Positions 1 to 7,673 of a stretch of 37,517 bases of DNA are shown piece by piece. The notes below the pieces were generated by a model. The model was given only the letters and a program-made list of their open reading frames with translations. It had not been told where the DNA came from and did not search any database. The stretch covers positions 1 to 37,517 of the forward strand of contig NZ_WQPN01000043.1 in NCBI RefSeq assembly GCF_018785315.1, given 5' to 3'. The number at the start of each line of letters is the position of its first letter. Position 1 is the first letter of the stretch. The position numbers and the translations under genes are program-made. This DNA is from Clostridium sp. MCC353 (lineage in GTDB: Bacteria; Bacillota; Clostridia; Lachnospirales; Lachnospiraceae).

Positions 1-88
1 AAAAGTAATACCCTAAAATATCAAATCGACCTTTTGAAATTTTCTTCAAAAAACACTTGACTTTTTATTAGCAGGCTTTCCTGTAAAT

Positions 89-104
89 AGTTGAGTGATC
101 AACT
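89..104. promoter_or_regulatory. MarR-like operator 1
   Basis: This is a 16-bp inverted repeat, AGTTGA-N4-TCAACT. It lies just downstream of the leftward -10 box at 114-119, where a bound repressor would block transcription. It shares its layout with the site at 129-144 and resembles the palindrome in front of the marR gene. Assignment to the MarR protein at 486-947 is inference from the shared TTGA/TCAA half-sites. Confidence 0.55.
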
Positions 105-113
105 ATTTGAGTT

Positions 114-142
114 ATTATAGTTTAAAATGGTTGAGCAGTCAA
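114..142 (-). promoter_or_regulatory. Leftward sigma-A-type promoter
   Basis: On the minus strand there is TTGACT (137-142), a 17-bp spacer and a perfect TATAAT (114-119). It points off the left edge, so the controlled gene lies outside the window. The -35 box sits inside the palindrome at 129-144, and a second palindrome lies past the -10 box, as expected for a tightly repressed promoter. Confidence 0.65.
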
Positions 143-144
143 CT
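129..144. promoter_or_regulatory. MarR-like operator 2
   Basis: A 16-bp site with arms GTTGA and TCAAC separated by four bases overlaps the -35 box of the leftward promoter. Together with the site at 89-104 it brackets the promoter core. Confidence 0.55.
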
Positions 145-170
145 AGTTTATATTTATTTAATATTTGCTT

Positions 171-485
171 TCAGATTTGACAGGCAGGGCAATATACGCT
201 GCTTCTGCCGCCGACCACAATCCGGCAGAGCGCTGCCCCGCATCTGGGACAAACTTTCCCCTCCCGGCCGTAAACTTGTAAAAATGGCGTGTTTCGGTAG
301 TCCTGCCCTTTAGCTTCCAAATATTCTTCCGGCGTCGTTCTATCCGTTTCAATAAAATAGGAAAGACGTTCCGGGATAACAGCGGCAAGCCGTTCCCATT
401 CGGCATCCTTCAAACTGTTCGCCGGACGCGCCGGATAGATCCCCGCCGCAAATAAAATCTCATCGGAATCCGCCTGTATTAATAA
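171..485 (-). pseudogene. 3' remnant of a formamidopyrimidine-DNA glycosylase (Fpg/MutM) gene
   Basis: The reading frame encodes only the C-terminal third of an Fpg/Nei glycosylase. It has the DEILFAAGIYPARPANSL helix segment just after the start of the fragment, then a VYGREGKVCPRCG stretch and a VYCPACQ end that together supply the four cysteines of the Fpg zinc finger. The full family is about 270 residues, and its N-terminal proline catalytic domain is absent. The frame is open directly downstream of the marR stop codon (486-488) and in the same phase, with no good ribosome binding site. A short protein from the ATG at 413 (80 residues) is possible but would be only a zinc finger. The likeliest reading is a deletion or rearrangement that joined marR to the end of an fpg gene. 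Confidence 0.7.
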
Positions 486-947
486 TCATTCTTTTATCTC
501 CTCCATCTCCTGATTAACCAGCTTCGTAAGATTTTTCGTAAATGTCCTCGATAAATCAATCAACTGATTCTGCTCCTCTGCTGTAAACATAGACATGGCC
601 GTATCCTCCGCCCACGTGATATGACGGACAACCTTTTCGCAATATCCCCGGCCCGCTTCCGTCATCCTGACAATTTTGTTCCGTTTGTTTTCCGGCACTT
701 CGTCAACTGTCACATATCCCTCTGCCAAGAGATTTTTAATAATCAAATTGACCGTCTGCTTAGACTGAAATGTTCTTTGGCATATATCGGTCTGTGTCAA
801 TCCATCCGCCGCATAAAAGAGGACATTTACCACCAACAGCGTTTTCATCAGCATACCGTGACGTTTGGCATACTCGTCATATAAAGCAAACTGTTCATCT
901 CTGAACTTGCAATACAGATACGCGTTTTTTTTATCTTTCTTATTCAT
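486..947 (-). CDS. MarR family transcriptional regulator
   Basis: A 153-residue winged-helix repressor. The DNA-binding core is seen as the segment LTQTDICQRTFQSKQTVNLI followed by a short wing around VDEVPENKRNKIVRMTEAG, the usual MarR wing and recognition arrangement, flanked by dimerisation helices. I chose the ATG at 947 because GGGCGGTGG lies five bases upstream; an in-frame ATG at 968 has no Shine-Dalgarno sequence. A perfect 7-bp-arm palindrome lies at 977-992, just upstream, suggesting autoregulation, and two related palindromes bracket a leftward promoter at 89-144. The ligand is unknown. It is followed in frame by an fpg remnant. Confidence 0.85.
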   Translation of the reverse strand: MNKKDKKNAYLYCKFRDEQFALYDEYAKRHGMLMKTLLVVNVLFYAADGLTQTDICQRTFQSKQTVNLIIKNLLAEGYVTVDEVPENKRNKIVRMTEAGRGYCEKVVRHITWAEDTAMSMFTAEEQNQLIDLSRTFTKNLTKLVNQEMEEIKE

Positions 948-976
948 ATTCCACCGCCCATAGTCCATTTATTTAC

Positions 977-992
977 AGTCAATTTATTGACT
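977..992. promoter_or_regulatory. Palindromic operator in front of marR
   Basis: AGTCAAT-TT-ATTGACT is a 16-bp palindrome with perfect 7-bp arms, 29 bases upstream of the chosen marR start. It is the likely autoregulatory site. The half-site TCAA/TTGA is shared with the sites at 89-104 and 129-144. Confidence 0.6.
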
Positions 993-1170
993 ATATAATA
1001 ACATAAACGGCAGCATTCTTCAATAGGCTTCTCCCGAAAATATCATAATAAGTAATACAATCTATATTCGCTTCTAAAAAAATACTATACAGAAATATTT
1101 TTCAGCCAAAAGCCCCTGTATGAAATAATACTGCCCGCTTTTCCTCTTCTTTTCCTTCTATCAATACCCA

Positions 1171-1696
1171 GCCGTGTTATGGCGGAACGGGGGAGGGCGT
1201 CGGTGACTGGGCCGATGTAGGTTCGTTTTTTTGACCTGGGCTCCGCGTCTCCCAGCCCCATGGGCAGACCGGGACAGGGCCCAATCTGGCGGCTGAAGCC
1301 GGGGAACCGGAAGGGCGGAGCACGTTTTGCGGTTTCAGCGATTTGTTCCGGCCGTCGGCAGTTCTTGGGCTGAAAGGAAGGGAAATGATGGGGAAATCGC
1401 TGACCTCAAAGTCAGCGATTTAGAGAACCTGAATCGAAAATTTCTTCAGAAATTCTTCGATGAATGTTCTCGGTACCCTTCATTTCCCTTCCTTTCAGCC
1501 CTAGAACTGCCCCGGCCGGAACCATGAGCTGAAACTGCAAAACGTGCTCCGCCCTTCCAGTTCCCCGGCTTCAGCCGCCGGATTGGGCCCTGTCCCGGTC
1601 TGCCCATGGGGCTGGGAGACGCGGAGCCCAGGTCAAAAAAGTAAACCTACATCAGCCCAGTCACCGACGCCCTCCCCCGTTCCGCCATAACACGGC
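1171..1696. repeat. Giant forked inverted repeat 1 (about 220-bp arms)
   Basis: The left arm (about 1171-1390) and right arm (about 1478-1696) are near-complementary over their whole length with a few mismatches. The tip is not a plain loop. It holds a perfect 11-bp hairpin (1394-1404 with 1411-1421) and a second imperfect one (1423-1438 with 1456-1471). The outer ends read AGCCGTG on the left and CACGGCGTTAC on the right, nearly as in the element at 11081-11386. It begins eight bases past the stop of the DUF3237 gene. There is no transposase and no convincing gene inside; the short open frame at 1327-1527 is a by-product of the stem. With the 970-1170 spacer, this explains the whole gap between marR and the DUF3237 gene. 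Confidence 0.9.
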
Positions 1697-1703
1697 GTTA
1701 CCC

Positions 1704-2150
1704 TTAAAGCATCTTATAAATACAGATATCCACACCCCTGACGCCATCCTTCACAGACCCATTCAGGCTGGCCACATAAACCCCATAGTTCAGCCACTCA
1801 TATTTCCCTCTGGGCGCATGAAACGTGGGCATGGTGGCGATTTTGGAATTTTCATGTACGCGGCTTTTATAACCCAGGTTTTCAATGGCAATATACACAT
1901 CATCATCTGTTTTCAGCAGATATTTAGCGAACACTGTAGCTGAAGTCACAGTCGAATCCGAATCCCCGCCGTATCCCATATTCCAGTCCGCCCCTCCGGG
2001 CACCACGGTTCCGTTTAATTTTCCGTGGAAACTGCCGCCGCTGATCATGATGGCTCTTAAATATCCCCAGTCATTGGCCCCTACCTCCAGGCGTTCCGGG
2101 CAGTCCACGCGAAGTTCCATGATGAGTTCCGCATCCAGTTTTGTTATCAT
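1704..2150 (-). CDS. DUF3237 family protein
   Basis: A 148-residue protein of the DUF3237 family, a small beta-barrel group of unknown activity. Family hallmarks seen are the opening strand MELRVDCPERLEVGANDWG, the ISGGSFHGKLNGTVVPGGAD segment and the later alternating-strand region around YLLKTDDDVYIAIENLGYKS. No signal peptide is present. The ATG at 2150 follows GAGGAAAAGGT. It is the last gene of a minus-strand series (tctCBA, hydrolase, hydrolase, DUF3237) and starts 89 bases after the preceding esterase ends, so co-transcription with that esterase is likely. DUF3237 genes often sit near catabolic hydrolases, but the substrate cannot be named here. Confidence 0.85.
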   Translation of the reverse strand: MITKLDAELIMELRVDCPERLEVGANDWGYLRAIMISGGSFHGKLNGTVVPGGADWNMGYGGDSDSTVTSATVFAKYLLKTDDDVYIAIENLGYKSRVHENSKIATMPTFHAPRGKYEWLNYGVYVASLNGSVKDGVRGVDICIYKML

Positions 2151-2239
2151 ACCTTTTCCTCATTTCTGTACGGCTTTTTTTGTTTCACAGAGTTTGCGGA
2201 TGCCGTACCGACGCATACTCTCCGGGTGAAAATAAAGTC

Positions 2240-3139
2240 TCACCCTGCTTCTTGTGCAAAAATCTGCTTCATGGTTTCTATGTACAGTTTCTGCCCCTCC
2301 ATATAATCGTCCACGCAGTGGGTCATGAAGCCGTGGCGGCAGTCCAGATACCGTTTTGCCGTCACTTTAACCCCGGCGGCGATCATTTTGCCCGCATACT
2401 GCTCTGCCTCAAATCTGAGATTATCTTTTCCGGCAGTGATCACAAGGGCTTCCGGCAGACCTTTCATCATATCCGCGGTGGCAAATACAGGAGAGACATA
2501 GGGGTCTTTTGCTACATCCGGCTCACTGGCGTACAGGGCGTTGAAGGCCCGGGCACGCTCAGGAGAGATCAGAGAAGCGTCCGCACCCTCTTTTTCCATA
2601 GGATCAGTATACAAATCCATGGGGGGATAGTCAAGAATTTGGAGCCTCATTCTAAAATCTTTGGTTTCATTGGCTTTCAGCGCAATGGCCGCCGTCAGAT
2701 TCCCTCCTGCGCTGTGGCCGCCTACCACCACATTGTCCGGGTCAATGCCCAGTCCTTCAGCATTTTCAAATGCCCATTTCACCACATCATAGCACTCGTG
2801 AAATGCAGCCGGATAGGGGTATTCCGGGGCCAGTTTATAGTCCACATCCACAGTAACACAGTCCACTTCATAGGAAACCCTGGAACAGAAGAGAATGTCC
2901 CGGTCCATATGGGGGCGGACAAAACCGCCTCCATGGATGTTGATGTACAGAGGGCATTTATCCCTCTTATCTTTTCTCTGTATCACATAAATCCGGGTAT
3001 CCCCTTCTCTGGTTTTCACCCGCCGCTCTTCGCATGTGGTTTTATTCTGATACTGTTCAAATTCTTTCGGCACTTCGGCGTCCAGAACGCTGCTGCTGCG
3101 CAATTGTTCCGCCAGCTTTACTTTTTCTTCAAATGTCAT
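2240..3139 (-). CDS. Alpha/beta hydrolase, hormone-sensitive-lipase-like esterase
   Basis: A 299-residue serine hydrolase of the HSL (bacterial esterase) family, probably cleaving short-chain esters in the cytoplasm. The oxyanion-hole motif HGGG is at 69-72, the nucleophile elbow GHSAG at 141-145 (Ser143), with Asp239 in AGKDNLR and His269 in CRHGF completing the triad. No signal peptide is seen. The start at 3139 has GGTGGAGG five bases upstream; the longer frame to 3205 lacks a ribosome binding site. It follows another hydrolase across a hairpin terminator and precedes a DUF3237 gene. Together with the tct transporter this suggests that the imported compound is an ester or lactone, which is inference. 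Confidence 0.88.
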   Translation of the reverse strand: MTFEEKVKLAEQLRSSSVLDAEVPKEFEQYQNKTTCEERRVKTREGDTRIYVIQRKDKRDKCPLYINIHGGGFVRPHMDRDILFCSRVSYEVDCVTVDVDYKLAPEYPYPAAFHECYDVVKWAFENAEGLGIDPDNVVVGGHSAGGNLTAAIALKANETKDFRMRLQILDYPPMDLYTDPMEKEGADASLISPERARAFNALYASEPDVAKDPYVSPVFATADMMKGLPEALVITAGKDNLRFEAEQYAGKMIAAGVKVTAKRYLDCRHGFMTHCVDDYMEGQKLYIETMKQIFAQEAG

Positions 3140-3257
3140 AATTCCTCCACCCTGGAGCGTGCCTGAACATTCACCGCCCATATCTGCCGGGGACTTGTTT
3201 TTCAAGCGTGCTCTTATCTATTTTTGCCGTCATTTGACGGAATTTTGGTTTAAAAAT

Positions 3258-3288
3258 AGACAACCGCCCAAAAGGATTCTGGTTGTCT
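3258..3288. terminator. Bidirectional hairpin terminator
   Basis: An 8-bp stem, AGACAACC with GGTTGTCT, is followed by a T-run on the plus strand and by ATTTTT on the minus strand. On the minus strand it lies about 115 bases past the stop of the hydrolase at 3402-4331, so it probably ends the tct operon. A second GC-rich hairpin, with arms CCGGCGGCGG and CCGCCGCCGG, lies at 3294-3319 without a T-run. Confidence 0.7.
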
Positions 3289-3401
3289 TTTTTCCGGCGG
3301 CGGCAATGTCCGCCGCCGGATATCCATTATTGCATTTTCGCTATTCAATCGCGACTGTTATATTAGAGAGTATTTGCCGGAAAGCAATTTTCAGACACGC
3401 T

Positions 3402-4331
3402 CTAAATCAGGTATTTATCAAAGAAATTCGTTACGATCTCTTTTGTCTGATATTGGAAGAACTCCGGCGTACCGTGTCCCGCGCCTTTTAAGAGATATAA
3501 TTCCGCCTTGTCGCCGCGGCCCATTTCTTCCAGCTTCCGGTAAAATTCAATGCTGATGTTAGGCGGAACCAGCCAGTCGGCATCTCCGTGCATAATCAGG
3601 ATGGGGGCCATATCTTCTGCCTCTTCCAGGCGGTATACGGCGCTGGCGTCCTTGGCCCGTTCCAGCATGGTATCGGGGGCGCCGCCCATCAGGGCTCCGG
3701 CGTGGGTTTCTTCCACGGTTTTCCACCGGTAATTGGGGTCATTTTCCATCTGAACCCGGTCGTGTTTCATGAGCTGAACCACATCGACCGGCCCGAACAT
3801 ATCATATGCCGCCTGGACTTTGGATGAATATCCGGCCCATTCTTCCGAATCATAGCCGTCCAGGTTCAACGCCGCCATAGCCGCCAGATGGCCGCCTGCG
3901 CTCCTGCCCATGATGCCGATCCGGTTAGGATCGATCTGGTATTCGTCCGCATGGGCCCTCAAAAAGCGGACCGCTGTTTTCACATCGATCAACTGGTCCG
4001 GCCAATGTCCCTGGGCGCTGCTCCGGTAGTAAACCGGGATCACCGCATAGCCTGATTCGGCCAGATATTCGATCTCCGCGATCATCTGGTTTTTGTCCAC
4101 TCCCCGGTATCCGCCGCCGGAAAGCCAGATGACTGCCGGCTGGATTCCCACTTTATCGGTCTCTTTTGCATCGGCCATGGCCGCTTTCAGCTCGCTGTTT
4201 CCGCTGGCCGACATGATGGAGAGTTCCAGGTTCAGAGGATTTCCCTCCAAGTCGTTCACATTTGAATAGACGATGTGATCCACAAAATTAATGGTTGGTT
4301 TATGGCGTTCTGGATTTATGTAATATTTCAA
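3402..4331 (-). CDS. Alpha/beta hydrolase, prolyl-oligopeptidase/BD-FAE-like
   Basis: A 309-residue serine hydrolase. The nucleophile lies in GRSAGG (Ser144), the acid in HGDADWLVP (about Asp252) and the histidine in KGAGHG (His286). The usual HGGG oxyanion motif is replaced by SGGGYRG at 71-77, as in feruloyl- or acetyl-esterase-like branches of the fold. There is no signal peptide, so it should act on something already in the cytoplasm. The start is a TTG at 4331 with GGAGG eight bases upstream. It starts 21 bases after the tctA stop, so it is almost certainly part of the tctCBA operon and may hydrolyse the imported carboxylate. Confidence 0.85.
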   Translation of the reverse strand: MKYYINPERHKPTINFVDHIVYSNVNDLEGNPLNLELSIMSASGNSELKAAMADAKETDKVGIQPAVIWLSGGGYRGVDKNQMIAEIEYLAESGYAVIPVYYRSSAQGHWPDQLIDVKTAVRFLRAHADEYQIDPNRIGIMGRSAGGHLAAMAALNLDGYDSEEWAGYSSKVQAAYDMFGPVDVVQLMKHDRVQMENDPNYRWKTVEETHAGALMGGAPDTMLERAKDASAVYRLEEAEDMAPILIMHGDADWLVPPNISIEFYRKLEEMGRGDKAELYLLKGAGHGTPEFFQYQTKEIVTNFFDKYLI

Positions 4332-4352
4332 CTTAAAGACCTCCGTACTATC

Positions 4353-5846
4353 TTAATTGGCCGCTGCTTTTTTCTTATCAATGGCTTCTTTAATATACGG
4401 CCACGCAACGCTCACAACCGCAACCAGCAAAAAGATCAAAGACACCGGTCTCATTACAAAATCTGCAATTCCGTGGTTTCCGTAGCTCATGCCTTTTCTG
4501 AAATACTCTTCCAGCTTCGGGCCCAGAATAAAAGCGAGAATAAACGGGCTGCTGGGGATCTTGGCCATATCCATCAATATGCTGAGACCTGCGAATACCA
4601 GCATCATTACCACGTTGAACATGGTGTTGCCGCTGGTGTAACCGCCGACAAAACACATGATTAAAATCACGCCGTAAAGGTAATGATATGGAACTTTTAA
4701 AAGATATGGGAACCATCTCATGCCGAATAACTGCATGAACAGAACCAGTAAAGCCGCAACCAAGGTGGCAGCAAATATAACGTAGGAAATCTGCGGGTTT
4801 GCACCGATCATCAAAGGCCCCGGCTGCAGACCGTGAATCATCAGACCGGATAACAGGAGGGCTGTTGTGGAATCTCCCGGAATCCCCAATGCCATCATAG
4901 GAATCAGCGCTCCGCCCACAGACGCGTTATTGGATACTTCAGAAGCCCAAATGCCGTCCGGACATCCTTTTCCAAACTCTTCCGGTTTTTTGGAACCAGA
5001 TTTCGCCTGGGCATAGGCAACCATGTTGGAAAGCCCTGAGCCCATTCCCGGAAGGAAACCGATCCAAAGTCCGATCAGGAAGGAACGGATGATGTTGACA
5101 ATGTTGCTGGTAATATCCGCGATTTTGATTCCAATCCCCCTGATGCCCTTTGTATCCACTTCCGGCATGTCCTGCTGGCCTTTTGCGTAGTCCACAGCCA
5201 CCTGTTTGATGGCGAACACGCCCAGCATTAACGGAACCATGCTGATGCCTGCGCTCAGCCAGATACTTCCGAATGTAAAACGTTTCTGCGCCGTAACAGG
5301 GTCCATACCGATGGTCGCGATAAATATACCTAAGAACGCTCCCATCAGCCCTTTGAAAATACTTCCCTTCGATAAAGAAGCAACCAATGTAATCGCGCAG
5401 AAGCATAAGGAGAAATACTCCCATGGCCCTAACTTTAATGCCAAATCCGCAATCAGCGGGCTGAGCACGGTTGCGATGATAACAGAGAAAAATGTACCCG
5501 TAAAGGAACCCAGAATTCCGATGCTGAGGGCTCTCACCGTCTCACCTTTCTGGCTCATGGGATAAGCGTCAAAACAGGTGGCGATGGATGCCGGAGAACC
5601 AGGAATTCCAACTAATGTGGCGGCAATAAAGGAACCGGATACGCCTCCGACCCACATACCGATCAGCATGGCAAACCCCAATGTGGGCTGCATGCCGAAG
5701 GTCAGCGGCAGAAGAAGGGAAACGCCCAATCCGCCTGACAGTCCGGGAATGGCGCCGAATACAATACCAGCCAAACTACATACTAAAATGATCAGTAAAT
5801 GGGATGGCTGCAGAACAGTCATTAATGCACCTAAATATGCTTCCAT
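4353..5846 (-). CDS. tctA: TctA, large membrane subunit of tripartite tricarboxylate transporter
   Basis: A 497-residue polytopic membrane protein of the TctA family, the large permease subunit of a binding-protein-dependent, ion-driven carboxylate importer. The family signatures GAIPGLSGGLGVSLLLPLTF near residue 32 and a later GFLPGMGSGLSNMVAYA copy of the same re-entrant motif are plain, as is TLVGIPGSPASIATCFDAYP near residue 75. Many hydrophobic segments run to a lysine-rich cytoplasmic tail. Length is typical (about 500). The ATG at 5846 follows AAGGAGG. It starts 14 bases after tctB, and the order tctC-tctB-tctA is standard. The solute (citrate, tartrate, an aromatic acid or other) cannot be read from sequence. 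Confidence 0.95.
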   Translation of the reverse strand: MEAYLGALMTVLQPSHLLIILVCSLAGIVFGAIPGLSGGLGVSLLLPLTFGMQPTLGFAMLIGMWVGGVSGSFIAATLVGIPGSPASIATCFDAYPMSQKGETVRALSIGILGSFTGTFFSVIIATVLSPLIADLALKLGPWEYFSLCFCAITLVASLSKGSIFKGLMGAFLGIFIATIGMDPVTAQKRFTFGSIWLSAGISMVPLMLGVFAIKQVAVDYAKGQQDMPEVDTKGIRGIGIKIADITSNIVNIIRSFLIGLWIGFLPGMGSGLSNMVAYAQAKSGSKKPEEFGKGCPDGIWASEVSNNASVGGALIPMMALGIPGDSTTALLLSGLMIHGLQPGPLMIGANPQISYVIFAATLVAALLVLFMQLFGMRWFPYLLKVPYHYLYGVILIMCFVGGYTSGNTMFNVVMMLVFAGLSILMDMAKIPSSPFILAFILGPKLEEYFRKGMSYGNHGIADFVMRPVSLIFLLVAVVSVAWPYIKEAIDKKKAAAN

Positions 5847-5860
5847 ATTCTGTAACCTCC

Positions 5861-6322
5861 TTAAAAGAATTTGCCCTTAGGCAATGGAATCACAAACAGT
5901 TTAACAAATGTAAAATACAAAATACCGGTCACTGCCAAAGCGATTATGATGGAACCGATCTTAGAAACAGGTTTCCCGCTTCTCAGAACCGCTATAAATC
6001 CCAGCATGGCAATCGGTGTGGAAATCAGGAAACCGATATAAGTCAAACCAAGGATATAAGCTGCCATCACTGCAATGACTACGGCAAAGCGTTTCCATCC
6101 ATCTCTGGTTAAATATACAGTTTCTTCCTTTGCTTCCGGATCCTTTGAAAAAAACATTCCGATACCGCACAGAATCATGCCGACCGCCGCGATCTGCGGG
6201 AAAAGGCGGGGGCCAGGCTCTGCCAGATTAGGCAGAATCCTGACCTGCTGTGTCAGTACAAGAATCGCAGCGCTGAGCAGTATAAATACAATACTTACTA
6301 TCTTATCCTTGCTTATTCTCAC
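5861..6322 (-). CDS. tctB: TctB, small membrane subunit of tripartite tricarboxylate transporter
   Basis: A 153-residue protein with four predicted membrane segments, the usual size and shape of TctB, the small partner of TctA. The first helix is VSIVFILLSAAILVLTQQV; a pair near the C-terminus contains VTGILYFTFVKLFVIPLP. I prefer the GTG at 6322 because GAGGTG lies about seven bases upstream; a GTG three codons earlier (6331) overlaps that site. It is encoded between tctC and tctA with short gaps, so the three are co-transcribed and presumably form one complex in the cytoplasmic membrane. Confidence 0.9.
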   Translation of the reverse strand: MRISKDKIVSIVFILLSAAILVLTQQVRILPNLAEPGPRLFPQIAAVGMILCGIGMFFSKDPEAKEETVYLTRDGWKRFAVVIAVMAAYILGLTYIGFLISTPIAMLGFIAVLRSGKPVSKIGSIIIALAVTGILYFTFVKLFVIPLPKGKFF

Positions 6323-6342
6323 TTTTTTCACCTCTGATTGAT

Positions 6343-7440
6343 CTATCTAACGTTAATTCCCAGGGAAGTTGCAACGTCTACAATAATCTTCTGTTCTTCT
6401 TCCAGCATCTTTCTGCTCTCTTCAACGGAATGCCATTCCGGTGTCGCTCCCATAGCTTCGCAGCCTTTAATGAAATCAGGATCATCTAATACCGGTTTTA
6501 AAGATGCATTGATGGCTTCAAGAGTTGCTGCGTCAGTTCCCTTTGGTGCGAAAATGTAAACATTGGAGCCCCATGACGCGTCTACGCCCTGAGACTGAAG
6601 GGTCTTCCAGTTATCGCCTCTTGCAACAACTTCTTCCACATCTGTGCCGTCACGGCTGATCATACCGATTACCTTCACTTTTCCGCCTTCCACATACTGT
6701 ACGGCGTTCTGGTAAGTAACGTTTCCGGCTGAAATGAATCCGCCTGCTACGTTGGTAAGTTTATCCGTTTCATTTGCCGCTTCTACCATTTTAAATTCAA
6801 CACCAGTTGCTTTTGCAATCTGGCCCCAGATAAAATGAGAGGAGTTGCCATTTGCAATCGCACAGGAAACTTCGCCCGGATGAGCTTTCGCATATTCAAT
6901 GAATTCGGTCATATTGTTGTATGGCGCGTCAGGAGCCACGATGATCGCCTGATCTCCCATATACTGCATAGCCGCTACAACTTCATACTCTTCAACAGGA
7001 TTGATATCGGAAGCTCCTGTCTGATACTGGCAGAGGCATCCGCTGTGATTTGCTAAAAGATTGTAGCCATCCGCTGCGGCGGTTCTTCCTGTCTCCATAC
7101 CAACCTGCGCATTGTCAAAGTTCACAACCGCTACGGATGCTCCAACTGTTTTCTGCCATGCTGTGGTGATATAACGGACCTGTAAATCCGTGCCGCCGCC
7201 TGCTTTGGCCGGAACGTTCATCGTGATGGCTGACTTAGGCCAGTCTGTTGCAGCCGAACCTGCTTCTGACGCCGCGTCTGTTTTTGCAGCCTCTGTCTTG
7301 GCTGTATCGCCTTTGGCCGCCTCGGTCTTCGCTGCTTCCGTCTTCGCTGCGGTTGTGGAATTTGATGCTCCGCCGCCGCATGCCGCTAATGATGCCGCTG
7401 TCATAATCGCTGCTGCTAAAATACTGATTTTCTTTCTCAT
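6343..7440 (-). CDS. tctC: TctC, lipoprotein solute-binding subunit of tripartite tricarboxylate transporter
   Basis: A 365-residue extracytoplasmic binding protein. It opens with a lipoprotein signal ending LAAC (Cys21), so it would be anchored on the outer face of the membrane. Next comes a linker of about 40 residues built from imperfect KTEAA repeats, then the TctC/Bug fold beginning WPKSAITMNVPAKAGGGTDL, where the PAKAGGGTD loop contacts the solute carboxylate in this family. The ATG at 7440 has GGGAGG upstream. It is the first gene of tctCBA and is divergent from a LysR gene, which is likely its regulator. The repeat linker is longer and more regular than I would expect, probably from slippage. 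Confidence 0.93.
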   Translation of the reverse strand: MRKKISILAAAIMTAASLAACGGGASNSTTAAKTEAAKTEAAKGDTAKTEAAKTDAASEAGSAATDWPKSAITMNVPAKAGGGTDLQVRYITTAWQKTVGASVAVVNFDNAQVGMETGRTAAADGYNLLANHSGCLCQYQTGASDINPVEEYEVVAAMQYMGDQAIIVAPDAPYNNMTEFIEYAKAHPGEVSCAIANGNSSHFIWGQIAKATGVEFKMVEAANETDKLTNVAGGFISAGNVTYQNAVQYVEGGKVKVIGMISRDGTDVEEVVARGDNWKTLQSQGVDASWGSNVYIFAPKGTDAATLEAINASLKPVLDDPDFIKGCEAMGATPEWHSVEESRKMLEEEQKIIVDVATSLGINVR

Positions 7441-7483
7441 GTCTGTGTTGCCTCCCTATACTTTTTTAATTTTCTCTGATCGT

Positions 7484-7507
7484 TTATAACTAATTATTAT
7501 GTTATAA
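7484..7507. promoter_or_regulatory. Candidate LysR binding site in the tctC-lysR intergenic region
   Basis: TTATAAC-N10-GTTATAA is a perfect 7-bp-arm inverted repeat about 45 bases upstream of the tctC start. Dyads of this length containing a T-N11-A core are typical LysR targets. The region (7441-7673) is AT-rich and holds the divergent promoters of tctC and lysR. Binding is inferred. Confidence 0.45.
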
Positions 7508-7610
7508 AGATAATCAACAGTTATACTTTGTTTTTTACATATTTGGTATTTTACCAGAATCTATGTAATTTTCCCTTTGACAATTATGATTATAGTATAC
7601 AAATTGAGGA

Positions 7611-7639
7611 TTGACAAACATTTATAATTTATATATGAT
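7611..7639 (+). promoter_or_regulatory. Promoter of the first LysR gene
   Basis: TTGACA (7611-7616), a 17-bp spacer and TATGAT (7634-7639) are close to consensus. Transcription would begin near 7646, giving a leader of about 28 bases before the ATG at 7674. Confidence 0.6.
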
Positions 7640-7673
7640 ATAAGCATAAGTTATATATATTGTGAGGTATTAT

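Noticed and set aside
1327-1527. 66-residue open frame inside inverted repeat 1
   Set aside because: It runs through the right part of the left arm, the tip and the right arm; its content is dictated by the palindrome and no ribosome binding site is seen.
1171-1696. Inverted repeat 1 as an insertion sequence with terminal repeats
   Set aside because: The arms cover nearly the whole element and no transposase or remnant is encoded between them.
2141-3166. 341-residue open frame on the plus strand
   Set aside because: It lies wholly antisense to an esterase gene with an intact catalytic triad and its translation resembles no family; it is a shadow frame.
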